64,000 nt of DNA from Muraenolepis orangiensis (GCA_027704905.1 JANIIK010000598.1:102001-166000); one strand, 5' to 3'; numbered from the stretch's first letter, positions 1 to 11,241 are shown. Numbers and translations are program-made. Notes: generated from the letters alone by a model not told the origin.

Positions 1-257
1 ACTCCATTCATGGAGGGATATTATTTTTCAATGAAGACCATTACATAACAACAACCTAACATAGCATAATATTTATTTATTTATAGTACGCATTTTACAA
101 TGCGTCAAGAGCAAAATGCGATTTCAATGAGGTAAGGGTTTAAATAAGGGTTTAAAATTAAAAAATGTTTTATTGATATCACTAGTGGACACAAGACTTG
201 TGTTGTTGTGCGCTTTTTCTATTCCAAGACAAAATGCAGCGAACGAGGCAATGGTGG
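1..257. other. Left flank outside the duplicated unit
   Basis: AT-rich sequence with no match that I can see to the start of units 2 to 4. Similarity to the other units begins near 258, where the text becomes parallel to position 48845 onward. I see no open frame or known repeat here. Confidence 0.5.
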
Positions 258-1242
258 TGCAAAGACAAAACTGTTTCAATAAAACAGATTATTGGAGCCC
301 TTGAAAGTGCATCAGCAATTATATTATCAACCCCTCGGATGTGCTTAATGTATAACGGGTATGGTTAAGTATAAGACCCCAGCACATTATCCTCTGGTTT
401 GGGATCCTCATCCTGTCTATGAACACAAGTGGATTGTAATCCGTGTAGACGGTAATAGGACTGAGAGCGGAACCTTGAACCTTGTCAGGTGTGGAATAGA
501 CAATCTGGTGTCGGTTGAATTTCTTGGATAAATGGCAAACCGGATGTTCAACAGCATCTGATCCCAGCTGAAGAAGGACAGCACCTGCTGCAAAGTCACT
601 GGCATCAACAGGAAAGGTTCTTCAAACCTTGGGGCAGCCAAGACAGGAGCATTTAAAAGCAGCGCATTGGCAGCATCAAAATCCTGTTTGGTGGCCCCAC
701 TCCACTGGTACATTACCTTAGCACTCAGGAGGTTAGTAAGTGGGTTGACAACAGCAGCAAAATGTTGACAGAAGCCTCGATAGTAGTACCATTCCTAGGA
801 CACGCCACAACTCACGGCAAATTGATGGTAGTGTAAAGTTAACAAGAGCCTTGCTTCCACAGGGCGCACCTGTCCAGGCCCAATCGCCTTTCCTAAATAG
901 GTGATGGTGGCCTTGCCAAACTGTCACTTGGCAACTGAGGTTACCACTAGAGAGACACTAGAAAGGCTTGCTGATCTGTTTAAGATGTCTGCTAGGTGGA
1001 ACTAAACACGACCACATAGTCCAAGTAAGCATCACACCCAGACAGGACATGACTAATGAGGCGCTGAAAGGTGGCCGGTGCATTCCAAACCCCAAAAGGC
1101 ATAACCTTATATCGTAGGAAATGATCTGGAGTGAAACACAGACAGCTCCTTAGCACGCTGGGTCAAAGGCACCTGCCAATAACCCTTTAACAGGTCACAC
1201 TTGCTAACAAAGTTAGCGGATCCAACGGCATCAACGCAATCA
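258..1242 (-). pseudogene. Gypsy-B reverse transcriptase/RNase H remnant, unit 1
   Basis: Minus-strand remains of a Ty3/gypsy pol. The end of the RNase H domain is readable near 300-345 as VDNIIADALSRA, the usual end of that domain. Between 417 and 713 lies the region just after the polymerase (motif DAANALLLNAPVLAAPRFEE), and 733-1200 holds decayed polymerase sequence, readable only by changing frames. There are many stops and frameshifts, so no protein is expected. Pol sequence stops abruptly at about 258, just where integrase should follow. Parallel copies occur in units 2, 3 and 4. The family name is not known to me; gypsy-B is a label for this window only. Confidence 0.75.
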
Positions 1243-2090
1243 TTCAGATTCAGATTCAGATTCAGATTACTTTATTAATCCCGAGGGAAATTAAGGTGCA
1301 ACAGTTGACACAGAGGGAATAAATGCACAGACAAAAATACTAATACCTAAGCTAAAAAACAAAACAACAACTAACTAAATAAAACTATTATAAACAAAAA
1401 TATAGTTACAATTATTCTAAATGAAATCTAAATGTATTGATAATGAAGATAAATGTACAGTATTATTACAGTAATACGTAGGTATATACAATACACAACA
1501 ATACGTATAGTGCAAATTGGCAGTAATAATATATTAATAAATAACTCAACTGAAAAGTGACATGTGAAAAGTGAAAAGTGAATTAGGATTTGAAATAGAA
1601 TTTACAGTGCAAAGTTACAATGAGATGATTTACAGTGCGTTGACCAAAAATAATAATAATAAGTACGTTGGCCTCAGGTCACTAAGTCTCCACTGTCCCT
1701 CTCATGACCCGAGGTAGATGAGTTAAAGAGTCTAATGGCCACAGGAAGAAAGGACTTCATATGGCGTTCTGTGGTGCACCTGGGTGGAATGAGTCTGTTG
1801 CTAAAGGTGCTTCTATATGAGGTCAGCACCTGATGGAGAGGGTGAGAGTTGTTGTCAAGGATACTACGCAGCTTGCGCAGCATCCTTCTCTCAGACACCA
1901 CCAACAAGGAGTCCAGCTGGACCCCCAGGACAGCGCCAGCCTTCCTGACAATCTTGCTGATCTTGTTGGCGTCTGCTGACCTCAACCTGCTTCCCCAGCA
2001 CACGACACCGGAGAACATGGCACTGGCTACCACCGACTGGTAGAACACATTCAGCATCTTGTTGCAAACGTTGAAGGACAACTAGAAAAA
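1243..2090 (-). mobile_element. LINE-X, 5'-truncated non-LTR retrotransposon
   Basis: A minus-strand LINE 3' end inserted in gypsy-B. The tail at 1243-1290 is a short ATTCAG-type repeat followed by the fish-LINE terminal motif TTTATTAATCCCGAGGGAA. Coding sequence for the C-terminal end of the LINE polyprotein occupies 1674-2081 and opens at its right end without an ATG, as expected for 5' truncation. About 290 bp of gypsy-B present in unit 3 (around 49822-50111) is missing at this site, so insertion came with a target deletion. Clade is probably L2/CR1/Rex1-like, not settled. A second copy lies at 31396-31964. Confidence 0.75.
1674..2081 (-). pseudogene. LINE-X ORF2 C-terminal fragment
   Basis: An open frame of about 135 codons covering the region downstream of the polymerase in Jockey-superfamily LINEs. 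Readable landmarks are CWGSRLRSADANKISKIVRK and RLIPPRCTTERHMKSFLP, which are the conserved end of this LINE protein. The endonuclease and catalytic polymerase are absent, so it cannot move itself. Confidence 0.7.
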
Positions 2091-3250
2091 AAAGAAAAGC
2101 GTCAACTAGATCCACAACAACTCCATGTTTTGCAATCGTCCTTCTGTAATTCTACGAGATGGTTCCTATAGCAGACAACGCTGCCACTAACCAGTACTAT
2201 GGCTGCTTGCGGGCTCCTCCCGAAAACAAGAACACAGGTGATGAGGAATCCGGTTTATTGCAAGAGTTTGAATAATAGTGTGTGGTGGTGGCTGTTTTAA
2301 CCTGTGGGCCTTGATTAACAACGACCCACAAGTGTGCTGCCTCACCAGCCAATCAGTCAGGCTTGGTGAGGCTGCACACACACACACTCCACATACCCCC
2401 AACGCCAAATTAAGGCTGGAAAATCCCCAGTCTATCCAAAAATATACCTGAACCGAAAACCCAACCCCCTTGTCCGTACACCACCCCAGGGTGACCTGCC
2501 AACCCCTCCTCCCCCTCCTGAGTCTTGGAGACTGTAGGCCAGGGCTGCGGTCTTAACTGGTGGTGGTTTCCTCTGGACTGGCCGTTGCTGGGTTGTCTGG
2601 ATGGGCTGGGAGACTGGACAGCTAGGCCACGGTGGGAGGGCCCACCTCCAGCCCCCGGTTAGGCTACCCTCCACCAGGGCAACGAGGCATCTTCCCCCCT
2701 TGATTAACAACGACCCACAGGTATGCAGACTCCTGCTCCTCACTGGCAAGTTCAACACAGTATGATCTCAACAGTGCTTTGAAGGTTTGATGAAACCTTT
2801 CAAGAGCCCCCTAACTCTGTGGATGGTAAGCAAATCCTTAGCAAACAGCTTGGATATAACATTTTTCCCTTTGGGACCCCATGGGATCCCAAAAGTAGAA
2901 ATAAAATAACTCATAGCCTTCAGGATAGAGCGAGCTGTAATGGACCTGAGAGGGTAGACGGACAGGTAACGAGTGGACTGACACACTATGGTTAACGGGG
3001 AGCAGTTCCCAGCTCATGAACGGGGCAGTGGGCCAACACCATCCACCAGGAGATGCTTAAATGGTGTGGCTACAGCAGCAATAGGCTCTAACGGTTCTAC
3101 TAGCTTTCAACAGTGACCCTCTCATTTTTTTCTAGGCTACTAAGCTCAGCTCCATAGTGCTCAGCGACTGCTACAAGCTGCTCCTTGGTGCACCTTTCCA
3201 AGCACTGCTCAGAGGGTTCAGCATTGACGTCCTCAAAGTGAGAAGCCATG
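2091..3250 (-). pseudogene. Gypsy-B integrase and Gag start remnant, unit 1
   Basis: On the minus strand a Gag-like start (MASHFEDVNAEPSEQCLERC) opens at 3249 and ends by a stop near 3100. It is followed directly by an integrase core piece at 2768-3060 (STRYLSVYPLRSITARSI and STFGIP readable). Normal order would place protease, polymerase and RNase H between them, so this copy is deleted or rearranged. Two direct copies of CTTGATTAACAACGACCCAC at about 2309 and 2698 flank some 390 bp, suggesting a local duplication. The frame downstream of the integrase is broken. Not a functional gene. Confidence 0.6.
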
Positions 3251-3658
3251 TCAACTAAACAATACCAGAACACAGTGTACACACACCCAAGACTAAAGCC
3301 ACGCGTAAGCACCAGCCGACAACAAATATGTTGTAGGCTGGTTTGCACCTGTTATGACAAATATAACAGCTGCAAACCGCAGTCTACAGTTAAGGGTTTT
3401 GCATGCACTCTTCTAGCCTACACAAAACCCACTGTAAAGACAATTATGTCCTTCCAGCTACCACAGTTTGTACAACCCTCTAGCAGCAGTTAGCCTATGG
3501 GCTAGGTAATAAAGGTAAGAGACAAGGTAGGCCAAACAAGCACTCATGCATCATGGCTAGTCTACCTACGTCAAACAACCGCACCCAGGTATGTACTCTC
3601 TAGTACTGAAAACAGAACCAACCTGGGTGAGCTTGTGCGTCACAGGCAAACATCCCAA
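3251..3658 (-). other. Gypsy-B leader or LTR region
   Basis: Noncoding sequence upstream of the Gag start in element orientation, probably leader plus LTR. I cannot place LTR ends. It includes the twin hairpins at 3311-3378 and is kept in units 2 and 4 but lost in unit 3. Confidence 0.4.
3311..3378. repeat. Two adjacent inverted repeats
   Basis: Arms 3311-3324 and 3329-3342 pair around AATA, with one mismatch here. They are followed by arms 3340-3355 and 3363-3378 around a 7-nt loop (15 of 16 bases paired). The first hairpin is perfect in unit 2. Confidence 0.7.
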
Positions 3659-4490
3659 GTTAGATTAGATTCAAATTGATTGTCAGTGTACAGCACAAGT
3701 ACAGTACAGCGAAATTATTAGTAATTTGGCCTCTTACCAGAGTGCAAATGTTGCAGTAAAGTGCATTGAATAGTATGGTATGTAAAAACAGTCTACTAAA
3801 AAATTACTGGTTGAAGGTGGGCAGTGTTGCAGCCAGAGTCACGTGGTTGAAGTCCCCAGATATCGCGATGAATGCTTCAGGGTGCTGTGTCTGAAGTCTC
3901 GCGACGACGGAATGGGTGACGTCACACACGAGCGCCGCGTTTGCCGACGGTGGAATGTAAACAATAACAAGAAGCACATGGGAGAACTCACGCGGCAGAT
4001 AGTATGGCCGCAGACTCACGGCCAGCAGTTCAATGTCCGGGCTACACACACGTTCCTTCACAGTAACATGTCCAGGGTTACACCACTTGTTGTTAACGAG
4101 AATAGCAAGTCCCCCACCTTTCCTCTTGCCACTCTCACGGTGCGTCCTGTCCGCCCGGACGGTTAGAAAGCCGTCCACGGTAACATTGGAGTCCGGGGTG
4201 TCCTCGTTGAGCCACGTCTCCGTGAAACAAAGCACGCTGCTCTCCCGGTACACCCGCTGGGTCATCACCAGGCCCGCTAGCTCATCCATCTTATTCGCTA
4301 GCGACCTCACGTTCCCCATGGTGATGGAAGGGAGATATGGTTTATATCTCCGCTTCCTTTACAGCACAAGTACAGTACAGCGAAATTATTAGTAATTTGG
4401 CCTCTTACCAGAGTGCAAATGTTGCAGTATAGTGCATTGAATAGTATGGTATGTAAAAACAGTCTACTAAAAAATTACTGGTATAAAATA
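3659..4490 (-). mobile_element. LINE-Y composite: tail, endonuclease, second tail
   Basis: Minus-strand LINE sequence. A 3' tail with TTAGATTAGATTC-type end at 3659-3800 abuts an endonuclease frame (3804-4319), and a second near-identical tail lacking its outer end follows at 4362-4490. Units 2 and 3 have only one tail of about 140-165 bp at this site (29917-30060, 51127-51290). The reverse transcriptase is absent, so the piece is an internally deleted LINE or was assembled by recombination between tails. Confidence 0.65.
3804..4319 (-). pseudogene. LINE-Y endonuclease domain fragment
   Basis: An uninterrupted frame of 171 codons from an ATG at 4319 matching the N-terminal apurinic-like endonuclease of Jockey-superfamily LINEs. 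Readable landmarks are NVRSLANKMDEL at the start, CFTETWL (the catalytic-glutamate motif), GGGLAILV, VIVYIPPSA and SGDFNHV (the GDFN motif). The final SDH motif and the polymerase are missing. In the intact element the enzyme would nick target DNA to prime reverse transcription. The open frame suggests a fairly recent origin, but the piece cannot act alone. Confidence 0.75.
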
Positions 4491-4507
4491 ACTTATAGAG
4501 TAGGTAT

Positions 4508-4619
4508 TGTTGTGTTTAATCAGACTATGGACTACGACTTTTAGGTTGACCGTTTATTGTACACACTGCCATGGCGTCAACAACAACAACAACAACTGTG
4601 TCCGGTTCACACACCCCAC
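4508..4619 (-). repeat. Gypsy-A copy 1, 3' LTR (truncated)
   Basis: Matches the first 110 or so bases of the right LTR at 7294, with one extra CAA repeat. It then jumps to internal sequence; in copies 2 and 3 the LTR runs on to ATAACA and a C-rich polypurine tract complement. Confidence 0.85.
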
Positions 4620-4706
4620 TGGGTAGACTGCCAGTCACCAGCAATAGCCATGTGGATTATTCTGCAACGCAACAGACTATGCTCTGAACATTTCCCCTGA
4701 GAGTCA

Positions 4707-7278
4707 CTAGCTCACAATATAGTTCTCCAAGTATCTTGGTCTGACCCGGACACGGGCCGGACGAGCTTCAGGACGAACCACTGGCTCAGCCGGCTCAGGT
4801 GGGAACCCGGCTGGACCCTGCAACTGCTCATCAGGGAAAGCAAAGTCCCCGTCCTCCCCGGGCCCAGGGTCCACGATGGGGGGCGGTGCCACCTTCTGAA
4901 GCCGGCTTGCGTGCCACCGTGATCCGTCGGCCAGACGAAAGGTTGCTGGCCCCAGTTGAGCGGTGACCTTCATCGGCACCGTCCAGAAGGATAGCAGCTT
5001 GTGGTCCCGGTTAGGACGGTGAATCCTGACCCAGTCCCCCACTGTGAAGGGAGGCGCTCTCACCCTCCGTCTCTTGTCGAAACGCTGCTTCATGCGACGC
5101 TGAGCCTCTGCGACCCTGGCACTCTGGCAGGGTGCTGCTGCTGGCGTGACGGCCGCCGGGCCCGTAGCCGATCCAAAGGGAGCTGCAGCTCACGGCCCAT
5201 CATCAAGAGGGCTGGGGAGCTGCCGGTAGTTGAGTGCGGCGTCGCCCTGTAGTGAAGCAGGGTGCGGAGCAGTGCGGCTGAAAACGGAAGACCATCTGCC
5301 AGGTGTGCTCTGACCCCGTTCTTTAGGGTTTGGTTGAACCTTTCAACCCCCCCATTTGCTTGCGGGTGGTAGAAAGCTGTACGGATGTGTGACAAACTGT
5401 GGGCCGTTATCTGTAGTGATGGCGTTAGGACTGCCCCACCGAGCAAACAGAGAGGCAAGAAAGTCTGTGACCACGCGAGCCGTTACGGACTCCGTGGCGA
5501 CCACCTCTGGCAATTTCGAATGGAGGTTGTAGGCCACCAGGAGTAAGCGTTAGTGGTGCGGGACGCCATGGAGCTCCCCACAGATGTCCAGCTGAATGTG
5601 CTCCCAAGGCGCGCGCGGCCACTGCAAGGGCTGCAGGGGCGGTGGGGGTGGCGGGCCAGTTTTGCCACTGAGCAGGCAGGCCGTGCACTCCTTCACCATT
5701 GTCTCTATATCTCGATCTATGCCCGGCCACCACACCAAATCGCTGCAGCGCTGTTTCACCTTTACGATACCCAGGTGGCCCTCGTGCGCCATAGCCAAAA
5801 CGCGTGCCCTGAGGTCGATGGGGACGAACGTGCGGAGGCCCCGGGCCACGCAGACACCGTTCCAGCAGGTCAGCTCGTCCTTGACCCGATGAAAAGACGC
5901 CAGCTCCTCTGGGACCTTCGCAGGCCAACCCTCCCGCATGTAAGTGCGGAGCCGAGAGAGCATGGGGTCCTCCTCCGACGCGAGCCAAAGGTGCTCCAGG
6001 GAAACTGTGGTCTGGAGCGGGGCGTGGATTATGAGTATGAGCTCTGACTCTGTTGTGTCCGGGCCCGCGCCGGGCGCTGTGGCGGGGGTGGCGCGGGAGA
6101 GCAGGTTAGCCACCACATTCTCCCTGCCGGGAGTAAACAGTGTGGTGAAGTCATACAGCTGGAGTCTCTCTGACCAGCGGTAGATCCTCAGCGGTTTGTG
6201 CCCCGACCCCGATGTAGCAAGCAGGGCCATGAGAGCCTGATGGTCAGTACACAACGTAAAATGTCGCCCGTACACGTACATGTGCCACCGCTCGCACGCC
6301 CGGACGCAGGCCAGCGCCTCCCGCTCCCCCACCGAGTTGTTCGGCCGAGTTGAGGGACTGGGAGGCGAACGCCACCGGGCGTTCCATGCCCCCTTGGATC
6401 TGGACAGCACCGCCCCTATTGCCGTATTGGACGCGTCACAGGTCACGAACGTGGGGCTCGCCAGGTCAAAGAATGCGAGCACCGGTGTTGAGGTGAGCTG
6501 CGTCTTGAGCTGGCAAATAGTGGCAGAGCAGGCCGGGGTCCACTTCCAGACCGTGTCCTGTTTCAGCAGATCGCGTAGTGGGGAGGTGGTCGAAGAGTAC
6601 TGGGGAAGGAAACGCAGGTAGTAGGCCGTCATCCCAAGAAACGAAGAGATCAGAGCTGGGCAGGACGGCTCAGGCAGGCGCAGAGTGTAGCGGGCTGAGG
6701 CCGTCAGCGTTTTTTTGAAAACAGCTGGGGGCCGAGCTGAGGCCGAAGGGCATGCGGGTATAGCGAAACACTCCGACATGCGTCACGAAAGCTGTAAGGC
6801 TGCGGCTGTCAGGGTGCAGCGGAAGGTCTAGTTTTGTGAACAGGGCAGAGCCGTAGAATTGTGCGGCTAGCTCCTCCACTGTGGGCAGCGGATACCTGTC
6901 CGGTATCACGGCCTTTTTCACCGGCCTGAGATCGATGCATGGGCGCAGGCCCCCTGACTTTTTCTTCACCACCACCAGGTTTGAAATCCATGCCCAACGT
7001 TGCCGAAAAACGATCCGCCGGAGCATAACATTTTGTGGAGCAGCAAAGTGTCCAGTGAGCAGTGTATCACAGTCACTATATTTCGGAGCGGGTCCGAGAG
7101 TCCGAAAAATCCGCTGTCCCTCGCTGCCCAGCGTGTGTATCAGCAGGGCTTTCTTCCGTTCATCGTTAGCATCAGCTAGCCCCGCGGCTACTATGAACGT
7201 TTCGAAGGACTCAAGCCAGCGAACCCACGGGATCGGTGGTTCGCCCGGCAGTGCGAGGACCGGGGAGAGAGAATCCAT
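4707..7278 (-). pseudogene. Gypsy-A gag-pol remnant, copy 1
   Basis: Starts at the ATG at 7278 (MDSLSPVLALPGEP), just inside the primer-binding site. In order: Gag N-terminal part to about 7010 (motif MLRRIVFRQR); abrupt passage into polymerase (VVVKKKSGGLRPCIDLRP); MPFGLSSAPSCFQ, after which the catalytic YxDD segment is missing; RNase H (FVTCDASNTAIGAVLSR and CTDHQAL); integrase zinc-binding region with WWPGIDRDIE and CTAC; integrase core ending in AFYHPQANGGVERFNQTLK; and a C-terminal domain ending at 4707. Several frame changes occur around 5090-5550 and 6700. Loss of protease and the polymerase aspartates makes it non-functional. Confidence 0.85.
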
Positions 7279-7280
7279 AA

Positions 7281-7293
7281 TCCTCGTCGCCAA
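7281..7293 (-). promoter_or_regulatory. Gypsy-A primer-binding site
   Basis: Directly next to the 5' LTR, read on the minus strand as TGGCGACGAGGAT. A TGG start at the LTR edge is typical of a tRNA primer site; I do not assign the tRNA. Confidence 0.55.
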
Positions 7294-7439
7294 TGTTGTG
7301 TTTAATCAGACTATGGACTACGACTTTTAGGTTGACCGTTTATTGTACACACTGCCATGGCGTCAACAACAACAACAACTGTGTCCGGTTCACACACCCC
7401 AAAACTCCCGGTCACACCGGATGTAATGCATACATAACA
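7294..7439 (-). repeat. Gypsy-A copy 1, 5' LTR
   Basis: Complete 146-bp LTR, unusually short for the group, with TG...CA ends and a CAA-repeat tract. The GGTAT target duplication follows at 7440-7444. Confidence 0.9.
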
Positions 7440-7702
7440 GGTATGAGTTGTTTAGGTTCTGGGCAAAACTCCTGATCTGTCTGCCCACTAATCTACCTTC
7501 ACCTAGCTAGTCTTTAGCGGCATGCCGGGCTCGAGGCTAAACTCATGGGTAGGGAGCAGACAATAGAAACAGTCAACCACCAGCCCGGAAGAGTGCCCCC
7601 TCCCCAGGACCAAGTGGAACGTTTGTGGCACTTGGACAACAAACGTACTTCAGTAACTGAAATTACATTTATTTTACAATAAGAGAGTGTGACTGTGTGT
7701 CT
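7440..7702. other. Flank between gypsy-A and the L2
   Basis: Noncoding sequence shared with units 2 (33684 onward) and 3 (54275 onward). About 70 bp present in those units (for example 33943-34010) are missing here. The L2 target duplication TGTCT is 7698-7702. Positions 7528-7745 recur identically inside the L2 at 10733. Confidence 0.7.
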
Positions 7703-8086
7703 TCTTGTGTGTCTGTTGTTCTTAATATTTGTGTTGCTAAAATTGTAGAACCTTTTTCTCAAAGCTAGTTACCTGTACATAGTAAGTGAGGTGTACAGGC
7801 CTATTGTTGTGCTAAGATAATCACCCAGTCTGGCCCATACAGCCATAGTCAATAGAGTTAACGACAGGGAGGAGCCTAACCCTGCATGAGTCTCCCTCCC
7901 TATCGCATAGGCTATTAACATAGAAGTAGTTTCTTAGCGTCAGCATTTAGCGTCAGGCCCCAGGAACTAAGACCCAGAACAAAGACCAAGGAGTCGTTCT
8001 ACTGGAGTCCCAGAACAAAGACCAAGGAGTCGTTCTACTGGAGTCTGTCTAGGGAGTTAGTCAAATCTAGTCCCCCTACCCTTGCT

Positions 8087-11000
8087 ATGTGTCGTCATTC
8101 CATTGTAGTCTGGACATCCTCCCGCAATAGATGGCATCGAGGCTCTCCCTCTCGACGCCGCAACCCTTCCAATCTCCTCTATCCTACTATTTCTACCTTC
8201 ACAGATCTTGTGGTGAAAGGGGGACTCTGGAATTGCCAATCGTCGGTCAAGAAGACTGAAACCATTCTGGCCTACGCCGCACTCCAGTCTCTCCACTTCC
8301 TGGCTCTCACCGAGACCTGGATCACCCCTGAGAACACGGCTACCGCAGCTGCTCTCTCCGCGACCTCACTCCTTCACCCACACCCCCCGACCCTCTGGGC
8401 GTGGTGTAGGAACGGGACTCCTAGTCTCTCCAAACTGGTCATATCAGGTACTCCCTCTGAGTCATCTGACCAGATCGGCACTCGAATTTCATGCTGTTTC
8501 TGTTACCATCCCAACTAGGCTCAACATTGCCGTAATTTACCGACCACCGGGCCCTCTTGGTGACTTCTTTGACGAGATGGACGCCCTCCTCAGCTGCTTT
8601 CCTGAGGACGGCACCCCACTTGTGGTTCTGGGTGACTTCAACATCCAGCCGGATAAGTTACAAACTCCTGAATTCATTAACTTTTTTGCCATATTCGGTC
8701 TAACACTCACTCCTTCTCCCCCTACCCACAGAGCTGGGAACCAACTGGATCTTGTCTTCACAAGATCCTGTACCACCTCGGTGATCTCGGTCACACCCCT
8801 CCCTGTCTCTGATCACCATTTTGTTGCTTTCTCTCTCCCTCTCAAATCCCCCACCTCCCTACCTACTACTCCCCACATTGTTACCTTCCGTAGTAACCTG
8901 AAAACTCTCTCTCCCTCCTCTTTCTCTGCATCTGTCCTATCCTCACTACCATCCCCCCAACAATTCTCTCTCTTGTCGGTGGAGGAAGCCTCCTCCACTC
9001 TGACTTCCTCTCTCTCCTCCTCCTTCGACTCTCTCTGTCCTCTCACCTCCAGACCAGCACAAGCCTCTCCTCCACCTCCTTGGCTGTCTTAACCTCTGCG
9101 GGCTCGTAGAGCAGAGCTACGGGCGGCCGAGAGAAAATGGAGGAAATCGGACTCCTCTGATGACCTCGCTCACTACCTCCGTCTCCTCGCTGGCTTCACC
9201 TCCACGGTATCGGCTGCTAAATCTGACTTCTACCGTACAAAAATAAACTCTTCTGCCTCTAACCCAAGGAAACTTTTCTCCATGTTCTCTTCCCTCCTCA
9301 ACCCCCCCTCCCCTCCCCCTCCCTCCTCCCTCTCAGCTGATGACTTTGTCACCTTCTTTACGAAGAAGGTGAACGACATTACCTCCTCCTTCACCCCCAC
9401 CGCTTTCCTCCCTCCCTCCTCTCCCACCCCCACTAACCTTACCTGTTTCAACCCCCTCTCCCCCGATGAAGTTAACAAACTGGTGACATCTAACCACCCT
9501 ACCACCTGCCCCCTCGACCCAATCCCTTCCTCTCTTCTCCAGGACATCTCGGGCGATATCCTTCCCTTCCTTACATCCCAAATCAACATCTCCCTTGAGG
9601 CAGGCCTGTTTCCGGCAGCCTTCAAGACTGCCAGAATCAAGCCGCTCCTCAAGAAACCATCCCTAGACACCACTGATGTCCAAAACTACAGACCGGTATC
9701 TCTCCTATCATTCCTGTCCAAAACCCTTGAAAGGGCTGTCTCCTCACAACTTTCTTCCTATCTCTCCCAGAACAACCTCCTCGACCCTCACCAGTCAGGC
9801 TTCAAGGCTGCGCACTCCACGGAGACGGCACTGCTCGCAGTGACAGAGTCTCTTCGTGATGCCAGAAGCTCGTCCCTCTCATCGGTACTGATCCTTCTCG
9901 ACCTGTCTGCGGCGTTCGACACAGTGAACCACCAGATCCTCCTCTCCACTCTCGCCGAGCTTGGAATCGCTGGAACTGCGTTATCCTGGTTCACCTCCTA
10001 CCTTGCAGATCGGACTTATCAGGTCACATGGAACGGTTCCCTGTCCAAACCCTGCACCATGGACACCGGAGTTCCTCAAGGCTCAGTATTGGGACCCCTT
10101 CTGTTTTCTCTTTACACTAAATCGCTAGGCTCTGTAATCGCATCTCATGGCTTCTCCTATCACTGCTATGCAGATGACACTCAACTGTTTCTCTCCTTTC
10201 CCCCCTCAGAAACCCAAATAGCAACACGCATCTCGAAATGCCTGGCCGACATCAGCAGATGGACAGCCGCCAACCACCTGAAGCTCAACCTTGACAAGAC
10301 TGAGCTCCTCTTCATACCGGGGAAAGACTGCCCTCAGATGGACCTACTGGTCACCATCGAGAACACCCAAGTCTCCCCCTCAACCACAACAAGAAACCTT
10401 GGTGTGGTGGTAGATGACCAGCTGTCCTGCAATGCCAACGTCACCGCGGTGGCCCGATCTTGCAGAATTGCCCTCTACAACATCCGCAGGATCCGGCCCT
10501 TCCTCTCACGTGAAGCGGCGCAGATCCTGGTCCAAGCACTCGTCATCACCCGCCTCGACTACTGCAACTCTCTCCTGGCGGGACTCCCCGCCTCTGCAAC
10601 CAAGCCCCTCCAACGCATCCAGAACGCAGCAGCACGCCTGGTATTCAACCTACCGAAATTCTCCCACGTGACCCCTCTCTTCCGCGATCTCCACTGGCTT
10701 CCGGTGAATGCTCGCATCAAATTCAAGACTCTGGCTCGAGGCTAAACTCATGGGTAGGGAGCAGACAATAGAAACAGTCAACCACCAGCCCGGAAGAGTG
10801 CCCCCTCCCCAGGACCAAGTGGAACGTTTGTGGCACTTGGACAACAAACGTACTTCAGTAACTGAAATTACATTTATTTTACAATAAGAGAGTGTGACTG
10901 TGTGTCTTCTTGTGTGTCTGTTGTTCTTAATATTTGTGTTGCTAAAATTGACTGCCCTAAACTTTAGGGCAGTCAATGGAACTGCCCCGGCCTACCTCCA

Positions 11001-11241
11001 GGCGTTGGTCAAACCCTACATCCCAGCCAGAGCGCTCCGCTCAACTTCTGCCAGGCGACTTGTTCGACCTTCACTAAGGTCAACCAAACATCGCTCGTCC
11101 AAGACCCAGCTCTTCACGGCTCTGGTCCCACAGTGGTGGAATGAACTCCCGTCTCATGTCAGGACGGCAGAGTCCCTCGCCAGCTTCCGCAAGAGACTCA
11201 AGACCCACCTGTTCAGAGTCCACCTGGACTCTCCTTTGTGA
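8087..11241 (+). pseudogene. L2 ORF2 (endonuclease and reverse transcriptase), broken
   Basis: Endonuclease begins near 8215 (LWNCQSSVKKTE; LTETWIT) and changes frame near 8480-8570, continuing with VVLGDFNIQPDKLQTPE and LPVSDHHFVAFSL. A stop at 9090 and a further shift precede a long frame at 9282-10745 holding the reverse transcriptase: NYRPVSLLSFLSK, FDTVNH, GVPQGSVLGPLLFSLY, YADDTQLF (catalytic pair) and LNLDKTELLF. The C-terminal end (PAYLQALVKPY, PQWWNELP) resumes at 10960-11241 after the inserted block. Enzyme motifs are intact, so decay is recent; the element is inactive because of at least two frame changes, one stop and the insertion. Confidence 0.9.
10733..10950 (+). repeat. 218-bp copy of the L2 5' junction inside the L2
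   Basis: By eye identical to 7528-7745, that is host flank, target duplication and the first 43 bases of the L2 itself. It splits the codons for the conserved LALNFRAVNG region. A short perfect palindrome (ACTGCCCTAAA, C, TTTAGGGCAGT) follows at 10951-10973. Confidence 0.85.

Larger units (their letters stand above)
4508..7439 (-). mobile_element. Gypsy-A copy 1, deleted Ty3/gypsy LTR retrotransposon
   Basis: Bounded by LTRs beginning TGTTGTG and ending ATAACA on the plus strand, and flanked by the target duplication GGTAT at 4503-4507 and 7440-7444. The left (3') LTR is truncated at about 4619, where 90 or more bases present in units 2 and 3 are lost. The body is only 2.9 kb because the Gag C-terminus, zinc knuckle, protease and the catalytic part of the polymerase are gone. 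The same flanks and target duplication around copies 2 and 3 show they arose by segmental duplication and not by new insertion. Confidence 0.9.

Noticed and set aside
2187..2408. 73-codon minus frame repeated in units 1, 3 and 4
   Set aside because: Conserved only because the units are recent copies; low complexity (GVCVCAAS), with no known domain.
7279..7293. Gypsy-A Gag starting at the TTG at 7293
   Set aside because: This is the primer-binding site; the first ATG is at 7278.
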